NCBI GenBank assembly: GCA_964543525.1
Contig: CAZIYW010000010.1
Location: 4,515 to 68,514, forward strand
DNA length: 64,000 nucleotides
Direction: 5' to 3'
Source: CBDVBE01 sp964543525
Lineage (GTDB): Bacteria > Fibrobacterota > Chitinivibrionia > Chitinivibrionales > JANQEN01
The notes under the pieces: model-generated
Databases searched by the model: none
What the model was told of the DNA's origin: nothing
What the model saw: only the letters and a program-made list of their open reading frames with translations
Program-made: the position numbers and the translations under genes
In this document: in pieces, positions 9,763 through 20,300 of the stretch
Layout of the letters: every line of letters starts with the position of its first letter
How positions within the stretch are numbered: position 1 is the stretch's first letter

Positions 9763-11238
9763 TTGGATACGGCTGAAAGTTTGAATGATCAGATGAAGGT
9801 TCGGCGGGAGAAGATTGAACTGATCCGTGAAACCGGCGAGCATCCCTATGCTGAGCGGTTTGAGACAAATTACTCTCTGGCTGAGGCGGTAAAACTTGAT
9901 GATGGTGTTGCCGACGTAAAAGTTGCCGGAAGAATCATTGCACTGCGCTATTTCGGCAAGCTTGCATTCGGGCATATTTTTGGTTTTACCGGGAAGCTGC
10001 AGTTTGCTTTACAGAAAACCAGGCTCGGTGAGCGGTTTAGTTATTTTAAGAAGGTGGTTGACATTGGTGATTTTATCGGCATAGAGGGGGAGATGATTAC
10101 CACGAAAACCGGGGAAAAAACAATAGACGCCTACCAGTGGACCTTCCTTTCAAAAACAGTACGCCCCTTACCGGAGAAATTCCACGGTATTACCGATCCG
10201 GAGCTGCGGCTTCGGCGCAGATACCTCGATCTCATTATGTCGCCCGAGATTATGGCGCGGTTTAAAAAACGGACAAAGATAATAAAGACAATCCGGGATT
10301 TCCTTGATGAGAATGATTTTACAGAGATTGACACACCGGTGTTATGTAATAAGGCGAGCGGTGCGCTTGCCCGTCCCTTTGTGACCCACAATAATGCGCT
10401 GGATATTGATGTGTATATGCGAATTGCACCTGAAACCTACCTGAAACGGGCGGTAGCGGGAGGATTCGAGCGGGTCTATGAGTTCGCCCGTTCTTTTCGT
10501 AATGAAGGTGTCGACGCTTCACATCTGCCGGATTTTACCATGCTGGAGTATTACTGTGCGTACTGGAACTATGTTGACAATATGAATTTTACTGAAAAAC
10601 TGATGAAGCATGTCCTTCTTTCAGTAAATGGGAATTTACAAATTACCTATGACGGCAAAGAGATATCATTTGAGGGCTCCTGGCCGCGGGTTTCCTTCAG
10701 AGACCTCATTTTAAAAGATTGTGCTGTTGATATTGACCGATTTAAAGACAGGGAGAGTCTCCTGGACGAGATTACAAAAAACGGAATAACATTCGAGGAT
10801 GATGTTGATGTTGATAAAGCGGGACGCGGAACACTTATTGATTTATTGTATAAAAAAGTCTCCCGGCCGAAAATTGTCAATCCGGTATTTCTTATTCACC
10901 ACCCGATAGATTTGTCGCCGCTGGCACGGAAAAATGATACGGATGAAAATATTGTCGATCGGTTTCAACTGGTGGTGAACGGCTGGGAAGTAGTTAATGC
11001 CTACTCCGAGCTTGTCGACCCCATCGAGCAGGCGGAACGATTCAAACAGCAGGCCGAAGCCCGTGTGTACGGCGATACCGAGGCGATGGAAGTCGATCAG
11101 GATTTCCTGCTGTGTATGGAGTATGGTATGCCGCCCATGTCCGGATGGGGTATGGGAATAGATCGGCTGGTGGCATTGTTGACTGATGCAAGAACCCTGC
11201 GGGATGTGGTGTTGTTCCCGCTGCTGCGACCGGAATAA
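9763..11238 (+). CDS. lysS: Lysyl-tRNA synthetase, class II
   Basis: The 491-residue enzyme charges tRNA-Lys with lysine. Residues ~50-130 form the OB-fold anticodon-binding domain. The class II core follows, with the LRRRYLDLI motif 1 region near 148, motif 2 FRNEGVDASHLPDFTMLEYY near 246, and motif 3 GMGIDRLVALL near 471. The usual HNPEFTM of motif 2 is HLPDFTM here, a mild variation. The start is TTG at 9763, because GAGGT lies seven bases upstream and the nearby ATG at 9750 is closed at once by a stop. Length fits the family. It is followed after 73 bases by the lol genes and may be co-transcribed with them. Confidence 0.95.
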   Translation: MDTAESLNDQMKVRREKIELIRETGEHPYAERFETNYSLAEAVKLDDGVADVKVAGRIIALRYFGKLAFGHIFGFTGKLQFALQKTRLGERFSYFKKVVDIGDFIGIEGEMITTKTGEKTIDAYQWTFLSKTVRPLPEKFHGITDPELRLRRRYLDLIMSPEIMARFKKRTKIIKTIRDFLDENDFTEIDTPVLCNKASGALARPFVTHNNALDIDVYMRIAPETYLKRAVAGGFERVYEFARSFRNEGVDASHLPDFTMLEYYCAYWNYVDNMNFTEKLMKHVLLSVNGNLQITYDGKEISFEGSWPRVSFRDLILKDCAVDIDRFKDRESLLDEITKNGITFEDDVDVDKAGRGTLIDLLYKKVSRPKIVNPVFLIHHPIDLSPLARKNDTDENIVDRFQLVVNGWEVVNAYSELVDPIEQAERFKQQAEARVYGDTEAMEVDQDFLLCMEYGMPPMSGWGMGIDRLVALLTDARTLRDVVLFPLLRPE

Positions 11239-11311
11239 CATACCGGTAGGTACTATGATATCTCACTGCATATCAAAACGTTATTAAGACACGAGGAAAA
11301 ACGAGACACGT

Positions 11312-12544
11312 ATGGAATGGTTCATTGCTCTGAGATACCTTCGCGGTAAACGTAAATACGGATCAAATACAGTGGTTGCGCTTTTTTCGGCAATTGGCGT
11401 CTTTCTTGGATCATGGGTGCTGGTGGTAGCCCTCTCCATTGCCAATGGGTTTGAAAAAGAGGTGCGTGACCGCATTGTCGGTACCCTTGCCCATGCGAAA
11501 ATCATGCAGTATCACAGCAGGCCTTTTAACGACTATGATTCAATCAGGACCGAGATCCTGAAACATCCCGAGGTGATCGGCGCGGCACCGTTTATTATGG
11601 GAAAGGGTGGAGTCGAATGTGACCGGGTACAGGAGGCTGCTATGATCATCGGTATCGATGATTCCCTGGAGCGTACGGTCACCGATATCGATAAGGCGGT
11701 AAAATTTGGCACCTTTGAACTTGACTCCATTTTCTCAAAGCGGGATCGAAAACTGCCGGGCATTCTTCTGGGAATAGGTATGGCTGATAAAATGGGGGTC
11801 AGACCGGGAAACGAAATACTCCTGATGAGTCTTGTCTTAATTGAAGGCGAGCTGGATCCGGTACCGAAAATGATGCGGTTTGTCGTCACCGGAGTCTTTG
11901 AAACCGGCATGTATGAGTATGATCTCAATCTTGTTTATATCTCTCTGGAGTCGGCACAGAACCTCTTTCAGATGACCGGTGTGGAGGGAATACAGATAAG
12001 AACCACCCATCTGTTTCAGGCAAAGCGTATATCGCAGGAGGTTAAGGATAATCTGGGTGGGTATCCGTTTAAAGCTGTTGACTGGCAGAGTCAGAATAAA
12101 TCCCTTTTTCAGTGGATGAAACTGGAGAAGCTTATCATTTTTATTGTTATTTCCCTTATTATGGTGGTTGCGTCTTTTAATATCATCTCATCACTCATCA
12201 GAATAATAATAGAGAAACGTCGTGAAATCGGTATATTGATGAGCATGGGAGTAAATTCGGGAAAGATACTGAAAATTTTTATGCTGTATGGTTCCATTAT
12301 AGGGCTGGTAGGTTCAACTATCGGTACCGGTCTTGGCATAATATTGTGTTATATACAATTCCGGTGGAGTTTGATACCTCTTCCCGGAGACATTTATTTT
12401 ATTAACAGATTGCCGGTGCTTTTGCGTGCTGCAGATATAATTGCGGTGTATGCGGTCGCAAATATAATCTGTTTTATGGCAGCCATATATCCTGCATGGC
12501 GGGCATCACGGACGCCGCCTGCAGATTCAATCAGATACGAGTGA
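11312..12544 (+). CDS. Lipoprotein-releasing ABC transporter permease, LolC/LolE family
   Basis: The 410-residue protein has the LolC/E/MacB permease plan: a membrane helix at ~20-45 after an amphipathic start (WFIALRYLRGKR), a large periplasmic domain at ~50-265, and three more helices at ~270-300, 315-345 and 370-395. The C-terminus, PAWRASRTPPADSIRYE, matches the usual coupling-helix end PAxxAAxxxPxxAL(R)YE. Its role is to extract mature lipoproteins from the inner membrane for transfer to LolA. Only one permease gene is present, so it would act as a homodimer (LolF-like) unless a second lies elsewhere. The ATPase gene follows six bases later. Confidence 0.85.
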   Translation: MEWFIALRYLRGKRKYGSNTVVALFSAIGVFLGSWVLVVALSIANGFEKEVRDRIVGTLAHAKIMQYHSRPFNDYDSIRTEILKHPEVIGAAPFIMGKGGVECDRVQEAAMIIGIDDSLERTVTDIDKAVKFGTFELDSIFSKRDRKLPGILLGIGMADKMGVRPGNEILLMSLVLIEGELDPVPKMMRFVVTGVFETGMYEYDLNLVYISLESAQNLFQMTGVEGIQIRTTHLFQAKRISQEVKDNLGGYPFKAVDWQSQNKSLFQWMKLEKLIIFIVISLIMVVASFNIISSLIRIIIEKRREIGILMSMGVNSGKILKIFMLYGSIIGLVGSTIGTGLGIILCYIQFRWSLIPLPGDIYFINRLPVLLRAADIIAVYAVANIICFMAAIYPAWRASRTPPADSIRYE

Positions 12545-12550
12545 GATACT

Positions 12551-13222
12551 ATGGTGAAGGTAACTAATCTGACTAAAACATACATTGATGATGCCGGTCC
12601 CTTTGACGTTCTTAAAGAGACGTCATTTTCCATAAAAAAGGGAGAGATGGTCGCCTTAATCGGTCAGAGCGGCGCGGGGAAAACAACACTGCTTCAGATC
12701 CTAGGCGGTATAGATGCATACACCTCTGGCTCCGTGAAAATTGACGGAGAGGAAATCGGTGCGATGAAGCCGAAAGTACTTGCACGGTTTCGGGGAGAAC
12801 GGATTGGTTTCGTATTTCAATTTCATCACCTGCTGCCCGATTTTACCGCCCTGGAAAATACCGTCATTCCGGGGATGATTCTTGGTGAATCAAGTGCCCA
12901 ATGTGAAAAGCGGGCAAAAGAATTGCTTTCGCTTATGGGACTTGAGAAGCGATTTTCTCATTTCCCTTCCGAATTGTCGGGCGGTGAACGACAGCGGGTT
13001 GCACTGGCTAGGGCGCTCTTTAATAAACCGGCGCTTATTCTGGCAGATGAACCGACAGGGAACCTTGACACGAAAAACAGCGACCATTTAATGGATCTCA
13101 TTCGGAAAACGAATAAGGAACTTAAGCAGACATTTCTGATTGCCACTCATAATGAGCATCTTTCCGACACAATGGAGCGGACGATTTTTATAGAAGATGG
13201 CAAAATTATCAATAAGAAATAA
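12551..13222 (+). CDS. lolD: Lipoprotein-releasing ABC transporter ATP-binding protein
   Basis: This 223-residue ABC ATPase shows Walker A GQSGAGKTT at ~37-45, a Q-loop (FVFQFHHLLPDFTALEN) near 92, the signature LSGGERQRVALARAL near 142, Walker B LILADEPTGNLD near 162 and the switch His in ATHNEH near 198. The FQFHHLLPDFTALEN stretch and the EPTGNLD ending are typical of the LolD/MacB/FtsE group. It lies six bases after the permease gene, which identifies it as the energising subunit of the lipoprotein exporter. Confidence 0.9.
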   Translation: MVKVTNLTKTYIDDAGPFDVLKETSFSIKKGEMVALIGQSGAGKTTLLQILGGIDAYTSGSVKIDGEEIGAMKPKVLARFRGERIGFVFQFHHLLPDFTALENTVIPGMILGESSAQCEKRAKELLSLMGLEKRFSHFPSELSGGERQRVALARALFNKPALILADEPTGNLDTKNSDHLMDLIRKTNKELKQTFLIATHNEHLSDTMERTIFIEDGKIINKK

Positions 13223-13277
13223 TTATATAACGTAATAAATTCAGAATAATTGGTACATTAAGCAGAAGGTTGCAATC

Positions 13278-13805
13278 ATGGATATGAAACTGTGTGATGA
13301 GTGTAAAACGAACCAGGCTAATATTCATCTGACACAAATCGTTAATAATGAAGTAACGGTGTATCATCTCTGTGAGGAATGCGCAAAGAAAAAAGGTATT
13401 TCGATTGTCATCGACGAAAGCAAAGTGGCATTGGGGCACGATGCTGAAAAAGAGACTGATGATGCGCTTTCTCCGCAGTCCAAAGAGCAGAAGCTGACGT
13501 GCTCAAAGTGTGGGACAACGTTCGATGATTTTAAAGAAAAGGGTTGGCTTGGTTGCCAGTATTGTTATACGGCCTTTGAAAAGGAAATAGACAGGTTGCT
13601 TGTCCAGGTGCATGGTACCAATCAACATAAAGGAAAAAAGTATCGGATCGCACCATCCACCGTGCACGATACCGATGACCTGTTTTTTCTGCGAAAGGAA
13701 CTTGATAACGCGATACGAAATGAAAAGTTTGAGCTGGCGGCAGCTATCCGCGATAAAATAAACAGCGTTTCTTCAGATGAATCACCTGAGAAGGGGCAGG
13801 AATAG
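13278..13805 (+). CDS. mcsA: McsA-like zinc-finger/UVR protein, activator of protein arginine kinase
   Basis: The 175-residue protein has two CxxC pairs near the N-terminus (CDEC at 6-9, CEEC at 34-37) and a second pair set (CSKC, CQYC) at ~74-97, as in McsA. A UvrB/UvrC-type motif at the C-terminus (LRKELDNAIRNEKFELAAAIRDKI) is known to contact ClpC and UvrB-like partners. In Bacillus McsA activates the arginine kinase McsB and helps ClpC. The kinase gene begins three bases after this stop and clpC follows it, which fixes the assignment. AGAAGG lies upstream of the ATG. No ctsR repressor gene is linked. Confidence 0.9.
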   Translation: MDMKLCDECKTNQANIHLTQIVNNEVTVYHLCEECAKKKGISIVIDESKVALGHDAEKETDDALSPQSKEQKLTCSKCGTTFDDFKEKGWLGCQYCYTAFEKEIDRLLVQVHGTNQHKGKKYRIAPSTVHDTDDLFFLRKELDNAIRNEKFELAAAIRDKINSVSSDESPEKGQE

Positions 13806-13808
13806 GGA

Positions 13809-14870
13809 ATGTTTTCACCTGATATGATCGAACGGGTGCCGGCATGGTTCAGAAACAACGGCCCCGATGCGGACTGTGTCATATCCACCCGTGTCCGTCT
13901 CGCAAGGAATCTGGCCGATCGTCAATTCCCGTCCAAGGCATCGCTTCTGGAGCGAAAGGACATTTTTGAAGAGGTTGTTACTGCCGTAAAAAACATACCT
14001 GAATGTACCGACTGTACCTCGCTAAATTTCTCACAGATGGATAAGGTTGCGCAACAGTTCCTCTTTGAAAACAGAGTAGTAAGTCATGACCTTATTGATT
14101 CATACGGGGATCGTGGAGTAATATGTGACCGTGACAGCAACATAAGCGTGATGGTAAATGAAGAGGATCATATTCGTATGACCTGCATGGCTTCCGGATG
14201 CCAGCCTGTGCAGGTATGGGAATTACTGTCAATGCTTGATGATGATCTGGGAAAGCAGGTACAGTACGCCTATGATGCGCGGCGTGGTTTTCTGACCTCA
14301 TGCCCGACCAATTCTGGTACCGGTTTTCGTATATCGTTTCTTATGCATTTACCGGGACTGGTATTGACTAAAACAATCGACTCGGTGCTTGCCGGAGCCA
14401 GTCAGATGGGTATCTTAACCCGTGGTTTTTTCGGTGAACATTCCGCAGTAATCGGTAATTTCTTTCAACTTTCCAACCAGGCAACGATGGGGGCAAAAGA
14501 GGATGAATTCCTGGATACGACACATGATATTATAAAAAAACTGATTAACTATGAGCATGCGGCACGAGAGAAGATTCTGAAAGAGGCGAAAGTGGAGATT
14601 ATGGATAAAATCTACCGTGCCTTTGGTATCCTTAAATATGCCCATACACTGGACATGGATGAATTATTAAATCTCACTTCCGCGTTACGATTGGGTGTCG
14701 AGTGCGGGATACTGGAAGAGGTGACTGTTGAGGAGCTGAATCGTATTGTGTTGATATCTCTTCCCGCCCATATGGAATTGTATTATAATAAGAAAATATC
14801 CGATGATGAGAGGCACTGTATGCGTGCAAAACTGGTTAAAGAGTCACTTCCTGATAGTGTAGGTATATAA
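13809..14870 (+). CDS. mcsB: Protein arginine kinase McsB
   Basis: The 353-residue guanidino kinase homologue carries the N-terminal nucleotide motif STRVRLARN at ~26-34, EDHIRMTCMASG near 117, the loop CPTNSGTGFR near 161 and NQATMGAKEDE near 222. McsB phosphorylates arginines on misfolded proteins to mark them for ClpC-ClpP. The C-terminal phosphoarginine-sensing motif, normally RDxxRA, reads RHCMRA here near residue 337, so its aspartate is replaced by histidine. The gene sits between mcsA and clpC with almost no spacing. Such a set is best known from Gram-positive bacteria; here it occurs beside lipid A and BAM genes. Confidence 0.92.
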   Translation: MFSPDMIERVPAWFRNNGPDADCVISTRVRLARNLADRQFPSKASLLERKDIFEEVVTAVKNIPECTDCTSLNFSQMDKVAQQFLFENRVVSHDLIDSYGDRGVICDRDSNISVMVNEEDHIRMTCMASGCQPVQVWELLSMLDDDLGKQVQYAYDARRGFLTSCPTNSGTGFRISFLMHLPGLVLTKTIDSVLAGASQMGILTRGFFGEHSAVIGNFFQLSNQATMGAKEDEFLDTTHDIIKKLINYEHAAREKILKEAKVEIMDKIYRAFGILKYAHTLDMDELLNLTSALRLGVECGILEEVTVEELNRIVLISLPAHMELYYNKKISDDERHCMRAKLVKESLPDSVGI

Positions 14871-14890
14871 CCATAAACGAGGATAGAAAA

Positions 14891-17335
14891 ATGATGAATG
14901 GTATGTTTACAGATCGAGTAAAAAAAGTAATGCAGATTGCCCGGGAGGAATCTGTCAGACTCGGGAATGATTATGTCGGTACCGAGCATTTGCTGCTTGG
15001 CCTTATCAAGGAAGGTGACGGGGTTGCTGTGGCTGTATTGAGAAGTATGGGGGTGGATCTTGATGAGTTGTCCGCGAATATTGAGAAGGCAATTACCTCG
15101 GCCGGTGGTATGATGACCATCGGACAGATGCTGCCCTTTACCCCGCGTGCTAAAAAAGTGCTGGAGATTGCGGCAAATGAAGCCCGTTCCATGTCACATA
15201 AATATATCGGCACCGAGCATTTACTCCTGGCATTGATGAAGGATACCGAATCTGCGGCCGCCAATGCACTGGTTGCTGCAGGGCTGGAATATGATAAAGT
15301 CAAGGAAGAAATAAGCAAGGTGCTGCGCGGTGGTGAAAGTGTTGGCGGTACCTCGAAAGAGAAGAGCAAAACGCCCTTTCTTGATCATTTCGGCAGAGAT
15401 CTTAACGCCATGGCAAAAGAGGGACGTCTTGACCCGGTCATCGGAAGGGAAAAGGAGATTGAACGGGTGGTGCAAATTCTTTCACGTCGTAAGAAAAATA
15501 ATCCGGTTCTTATCGGTGAGCCGGGGATTGGAAAAACCGCCATAGTTGAAGGGCTTGCCCAGAAAATAGTCGAGAAAGCAATTCCCCAGGTGCTTGAAAA
15601 CAAGCGGGTGATCAATCTTGATATGGCTTCCATGGTTGCCGGCACCAAATACCGCGGTCAGTTTGAGGAACGGTTAAAGGCTCTGTTGGTAGAGCTCCAG
15701 AAAAATGAGAATGTTATCATTTTTATTGATGAGTTACATACTATTGTCGGTGCGGGCGGTTCCGAAGGAAGTCTGGACGCCTCCAATATTTTTAAGCCGG
15801 CCCTTTCACGCGGAGAGATACAGTGTATCGGAGCAACAACCCTTGACGAATACAGAAAATATATCGAGAAGGACGGCGCACTTGCGCGAAGGTTTCAAAC
15901 AATTATGGTTGATCCGCCCAGCATTAATGAGACGATACTGATACTCCGCGGATTACGGTATAACTATGAAGAGCATCATAAAGTAACCTATTCCGAACGA
16001 GCAATTGAAGAGGCGGTAAAATTATCTGAACGATATGTGTCGGACAGGTTCCTGCCCGATAAAGCAATTGACATTATCGATGAAGCGGGTGCACGAAAGC
16101 GATTGTCAAGCATGGAAATTCCTCCCGAAATCCGTGAAATGGAAAAGGAAATCGATGAGGTTATACGGGAGAAAGAATTGTCCGTAGAGCAGCAGAAATT
16201 TGAGCAGGCCGCCAAACTGCGGGATAAACAGGATAAATTAAAAGGTGCGCTCCTAGAGAAAAAGGCGCTCTGGCGAAAATCGAAATCGGAAGAGCGGTTA
16301 CAGGTTGATGAAACAACGATTATCGAAGTTATCTCGACCATGACCGGTATTCCGCTCTCCAGGCTTGAAGAGGAGGAATCAAAAAAATTGCTGCACCTGG
16401 AGGATGATTTGAGAAAACGGGTTATTGGCCAGGAGGAGGCGCTGGAAGCGGTTGCAAGGAGTATCCGTCGTTCCCGGGCGGGATTACATAATGTAAAACG
16501 ACCGATAGCCTCATTTATTTTTCTCGGGCCGACCGGTGTGGGTAAAACCGAACTGGCAAAGACCCTGGCTGAAGCCCTTTTCGATACGGAGGATGCGTTA
16601 ATTAGAATTGACATGTCTGAGTATATGGAGAAATTTGCCGTTTCAAGGCTGGTCGGCGCTCCTCCGGGGTATATCGGCTATGAGGAAGGTGGCCAGCTTA
16701 CCGAAAAAGTCCGGAAAAAGCCCTATTCGGTTATCCTGTTTGATGAAATAGAAAAAGCGCATCCTGATGTATTTAACATTCTGCTCCAGATCCTTGATGA
16801 CGGTGTTGCAACCGATGCCTACGGCAGACATGTTAATTTTAAAAATACGCTCATCATCATGACCTCCAATGCCGGCAGCCGTGATGTAAAAAAAGCGGGA
16901 ACCGTCGGGTTCGGTAAATCCGACGAAGTGTCGCACTATGATAAGATGAAATCTAAAGTCATGGATGAGTTGAAACGGATATTCAATCCGGAATTTCTCA
17001 ACCGTGTTGATGAGACGATCGTGTTTAAATCTCTTGGTAAAAAGGAGATTGCAGAAATCGTTGATATCCACATTAAAGAAGTTGCCGATAGGTTGAAGGA
17101 ACGGGATGTTACTATATCGGTTACCGATGAGGCAAAACAATTCCTTGTTGATGAGGGCTTTGATCCGGATCTTGGGGCGAGACCGCTGCGCCGGACAATT
17201 CAGCGTTTGTTGGAAGATCGTCTTGCAGAGGAGTTTCTCAATGAAAATATCCATGATAAAGATGAGGTTACGGTGGAATTGAAAGAGAAACGATTAGAAT
17301 TTTCATGTAAGTCAGTAAAAAATGAAACCTCGTAA
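14891..17335 (+). CDS. clpC: ATP-dependent Clp protease ATP-binding subunit ClpC
   Basis: This 814-residue Hsp100 unfoldase has two N-terminal Clp repeats (FTDRVKKVMQ and FTPRAKKVLE), a first AAA module with Walker A GEPGIGKTA near 217 and Walker B VIIFIDELH near 276, a middle region with a UVR motif (KFEQAAKLRDKQDKLKG) near 440, a second AAA module with GPTGVGKTEL near 545, and a D2-small domain. The M-domain/UVR arrangement marks ClpC rather than ClpA or ClpB. It unfolds substrates for ClpP; in Bacillus it recognises phosphoarginine-tagged proteins produced by McsB. GAGGA lies eight bases upstream. Its last 14 bases overlap the start of the tamB-like gene, so the two are probably translationally coupled. 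Confidence 0.95.
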   Translation: MMNGMFTDRVKKVMQIAREESVRLGNDYVGTEHLLLGLIKEGDGVAVAVLRSMGVDLDELSANIEKAITSAGGMMTIGQMLPFTPRAKKVLEIAANEARSMSHKYIGTEHLLLALMKDTESAAANALVAAGLEYDKVKEEISKVLRGGESVGGTSKEKSKTPFLDHFGRDLNAMAKEGRLDPVIGREKEIERVVQILSRRKKNNPVLIGEPGIGKTAIVEGLAQKIVEKAIPQVLENKRVINLDMASMVAGTKYRGQFEERLKALLVELQKNENVIIFIDELHTIVGAGGSEGSLDASNIFKPALSRGEIQCIGATTLDEYRKYIEKDGALARRFQTIMVDPPSINETILILRGLRYNYEEHHKVTYSERAIEEAVKLSERYVSDRFLPDKAIDIIDEAGARKRLSSMEIPPEIREMEKEIDEVIREKELSVEQQKFEQAAKLRDKQDKLKGALLEKKALWRKSKSEERLQVDETTIIEVISTMTGIPLSRLEEEESKKLLHLEDDLRKRVIGQEEALEAVARSIRRSRAGLHNVKRPIASFIFLGPTGVGKTELAKTLAEALFDTEDALIRIDMSEYMEKFAVSRLVGAPPGYIGYEEGGQLTEKVRKKPYSVILFDEIEKAHPDVFNILLQILDDGVATDAYGRHVNFKNTLIIMTSNAGSRDVKKAGTVGFGKSDEVSHYDKMKSKVMDELKRIFNPEFLNRVDETIVFKSLGKKEIAEIVDIHIKEVADRLKERDVTISVTDEAKQFLVDEGFDPDLGARPLRRTIQRLLEDRLAEEFLNENIHDKDEVTVELKEKRLEFSCKSVKNETS

Positions 17336-20300
17336 GTGGATTATTGTTGTCTGTTTTTTTATTCTGGCTCTGGCAAGCGGACTGTATGTAGGAAAAAAAA
17401 CTCTCGAAAAAAACAGAAATATCGAACGAATCTTGGTCGAACATATTTCGCCGGCATTGGGAGGAACCTTTGCTGTAGAGAATGTTCGAATCGGTTTTTT
17501 TGCGGTCGACCTTATCGGTGTCAGTATTGTTATTCCACTCCAGTCCTTTTCGTTAAAGGTTCAGGATATTAAAATTGGTTTCTCCTTTTTAAAGCTTGTT
17601 GCCTCACATGGTGATATTCAAAAAAGTATCAATAAAATCATCCTGGTAAATCCAGTACTTGAGGTAGCTTTTCCGGCACGGCAAAAGGATGCTGCCGTTT
17701 CGGCCGTTTCTCAACAAACATTTTCTATTAATGCCTTTCCCGTCGAGCACCTTCTCGTAAAAAACTGTGTGATTCATCTTATTGACAGAGGTGGAAAGAC
17801 ACTTACCGTCGGCGAACAGCTTACCGGCCGGTTGTGGGGAGAGAGTGAAGCACTTAATTTTGAGCTTCATGGGAAACTGGCCGCAAAGAAACGGAATCTG
17901 TTTCTTTCCGGTGTCTTTTCTCCTGTGAAAAGAACACAACATATTTCGGTCAGACTTGACAAGGCACGTATTGACAAACCAATTCGCTGGTATACCGTTT
18001 CTGTTGAAAAAGGAAGCCTTGATGGGGTATGCGAATTTTCCTTTTCCGACACAACATTTCCCTATAATATAGACGCACACGGGCTTGTTACCATTGAAAA
18101 CGGTGCAGGTAAAATAGAAGGTCTTGCTGAAAATATCTCCGATATCCGTTTTAAAGCGCTCTTTAAGGGAAATCGCATTCTGTGTGATACCGTCACTGCA
18201 CGATGGAAATCAGTTACCCTGCATGGTAAGGGTACGGCCGGTTTTTCAATAGAGCAGGAAAGCAGATTCAATATTAAACTTTCGGGTATTGCTCCCGATA
18301 TGCTCACCGGGGTGTCTGAATCCATACGAAAAGAAATATCCGGGCATGGCTGGATTGAACTGGATGCACGGAGGAAACAAAATACCGCACAATTCACCGC
18401 TGAGTTTACTGCGGGAGGACTTTCATTTCAGAAAAAAGCTATTCGTCAATGTGTCGGAAAAGGAAGCTTTACCGGTACAAGTGTTACGGTCGATACGGTA
18501 TATTGTGCGGTACCCGGGCTTTCAATCGGCGCTGCAGGATTGATTAATTTTGAGAAATCACCCGTGGTATATTCATTTGAGCTTGGCCTGTCAGGAAAGG
18601 CGGAAACCTTTATACCCGAATGCGGTGGAACCGTGACGGTTACGGGTGATGTACATGGGCTGGGGAATAAACCGTTGTTCAGTCTTGCAGTGCAAGGAAG
18701 AAATATTACCTGGAAGCAGATTGATTTCGGCAATCCTCTGTTATCGGTAATCAAACGCGGGCAGACACTGCATATTTCCAGTAAGCAGACCACCGCAGCC
18801 AGGTTTTCACTGAGCGGTACGATAGATAGTGTCGGCAATGAGTCTCCCCGCCTGAATATAACCACAACGCTTAGTCAATCAATTGTTGCCCCCTGCCTTA
18901 AAACCATTCCCGGCGACATTACCCACCGGCTCGATACGGCGTATGTCAGTGCAACGATTTCAGGAAAGATACCGAATCCTGAAATTACCGGCATATTACG
19001 GTGCACGGGAAAAAAACTGAATGCCACAGGTAAGGTACGTCTTTTCCGTAATGAAATAGCAATGCCCTATGTCTGGCAGTTTGATGGTGAGGATATTGCT
19101 GTTGCGGATACCTTGTTTCCCATTAAGGCAATCGGTGAAATTCGGCATGATACGGTTCGTATTAAATCACTTACCGCATTGAAGGGAATAGCCGTATCAG
19201 GTGTTATAAAGACCGGAGAGAAAAGTACGGTGGAACTGGAAATTGTCTGCAGGGACGTGCCGATCGATAAGATAAATGCTTTCTTGCCTGAAGATGACCG
19301 TATTATACAGCATGGTGTTATTAATGGGAAAGCACGGATGTCCGGTGAACCGGCACAGCTAAAAACCTACTGTCAACTGAATCTGCGACAATTCTCAGTT
19401 GCCGGCATTACCTCCCTCGAAGCCGATGCGGTATTACGATCGTCGGGAGAAGAATTTACCGTCCTGCCCTTTGTTATTCGTAAAGACAACCGGATGATCT
19501 GTAAAGTGGATACGGTAACAAAAAAACATGACCACTTATCCTTCTCAGGCATTTTTAATAATATTAATGTAGTTCATCTTTTGGGTACTGCTATCCCTTC
19601 AGATTATGAAATAAAAGGAATTGTTGCGGGAGAATTTTCAACCATGGATAAAGGATTGCCGGTGCGGGTACATTTGTATTCACCCCGGATAGCGGTAAAT
19701 TCATGGAATATTGATTCAGTGGATGCACGGATACTGGTCACCAGCAATGGTTTGGTGGTGGAAGAACTTTCTGCTGCGGATTCGTCTCGATCGGCACTGG
19801 TGGCAGAGGGCGAAATTCCATGGTCATTTCTGACCAATGAAATAAGGGAACAGGATACCATGCATATTTCAGCCGGGATTGAAGGGGATCTTCTGGCAAC
19901 TTTGGAGCATTCTGTTGAATCAGTAGTCGGCGGCACCGGCCACGGAGTGGTTTCCGTTGATTTTTCAGTTACTGCCGATCAGTGGTATTTTCACAGGGCA
20001 ACGGCAACGATTCCAGAAGGAGTGCTCACTGTTGATCCGTTTTTACCGGATAAGGTGAAAGACTTTACCTTCACCATGCGTATGGACAATAAATCACGGT
20101 TACATATCATCTGTGGAGGGTATGTCGATAAACGGCCGGTAACCATTACTAATACCCATAGTATTCCTAAAGGATACAAGCCGTTACTGTTCGGACCGGT
20201 TAATTGTGGCGTTTTGCAAATGAGAACACCTCAGAGAGGGATACCGGTATTTGTGCTCGGCTTTATGGAACGGCAGAAAGGAAACGTTGCTGATATTGAA

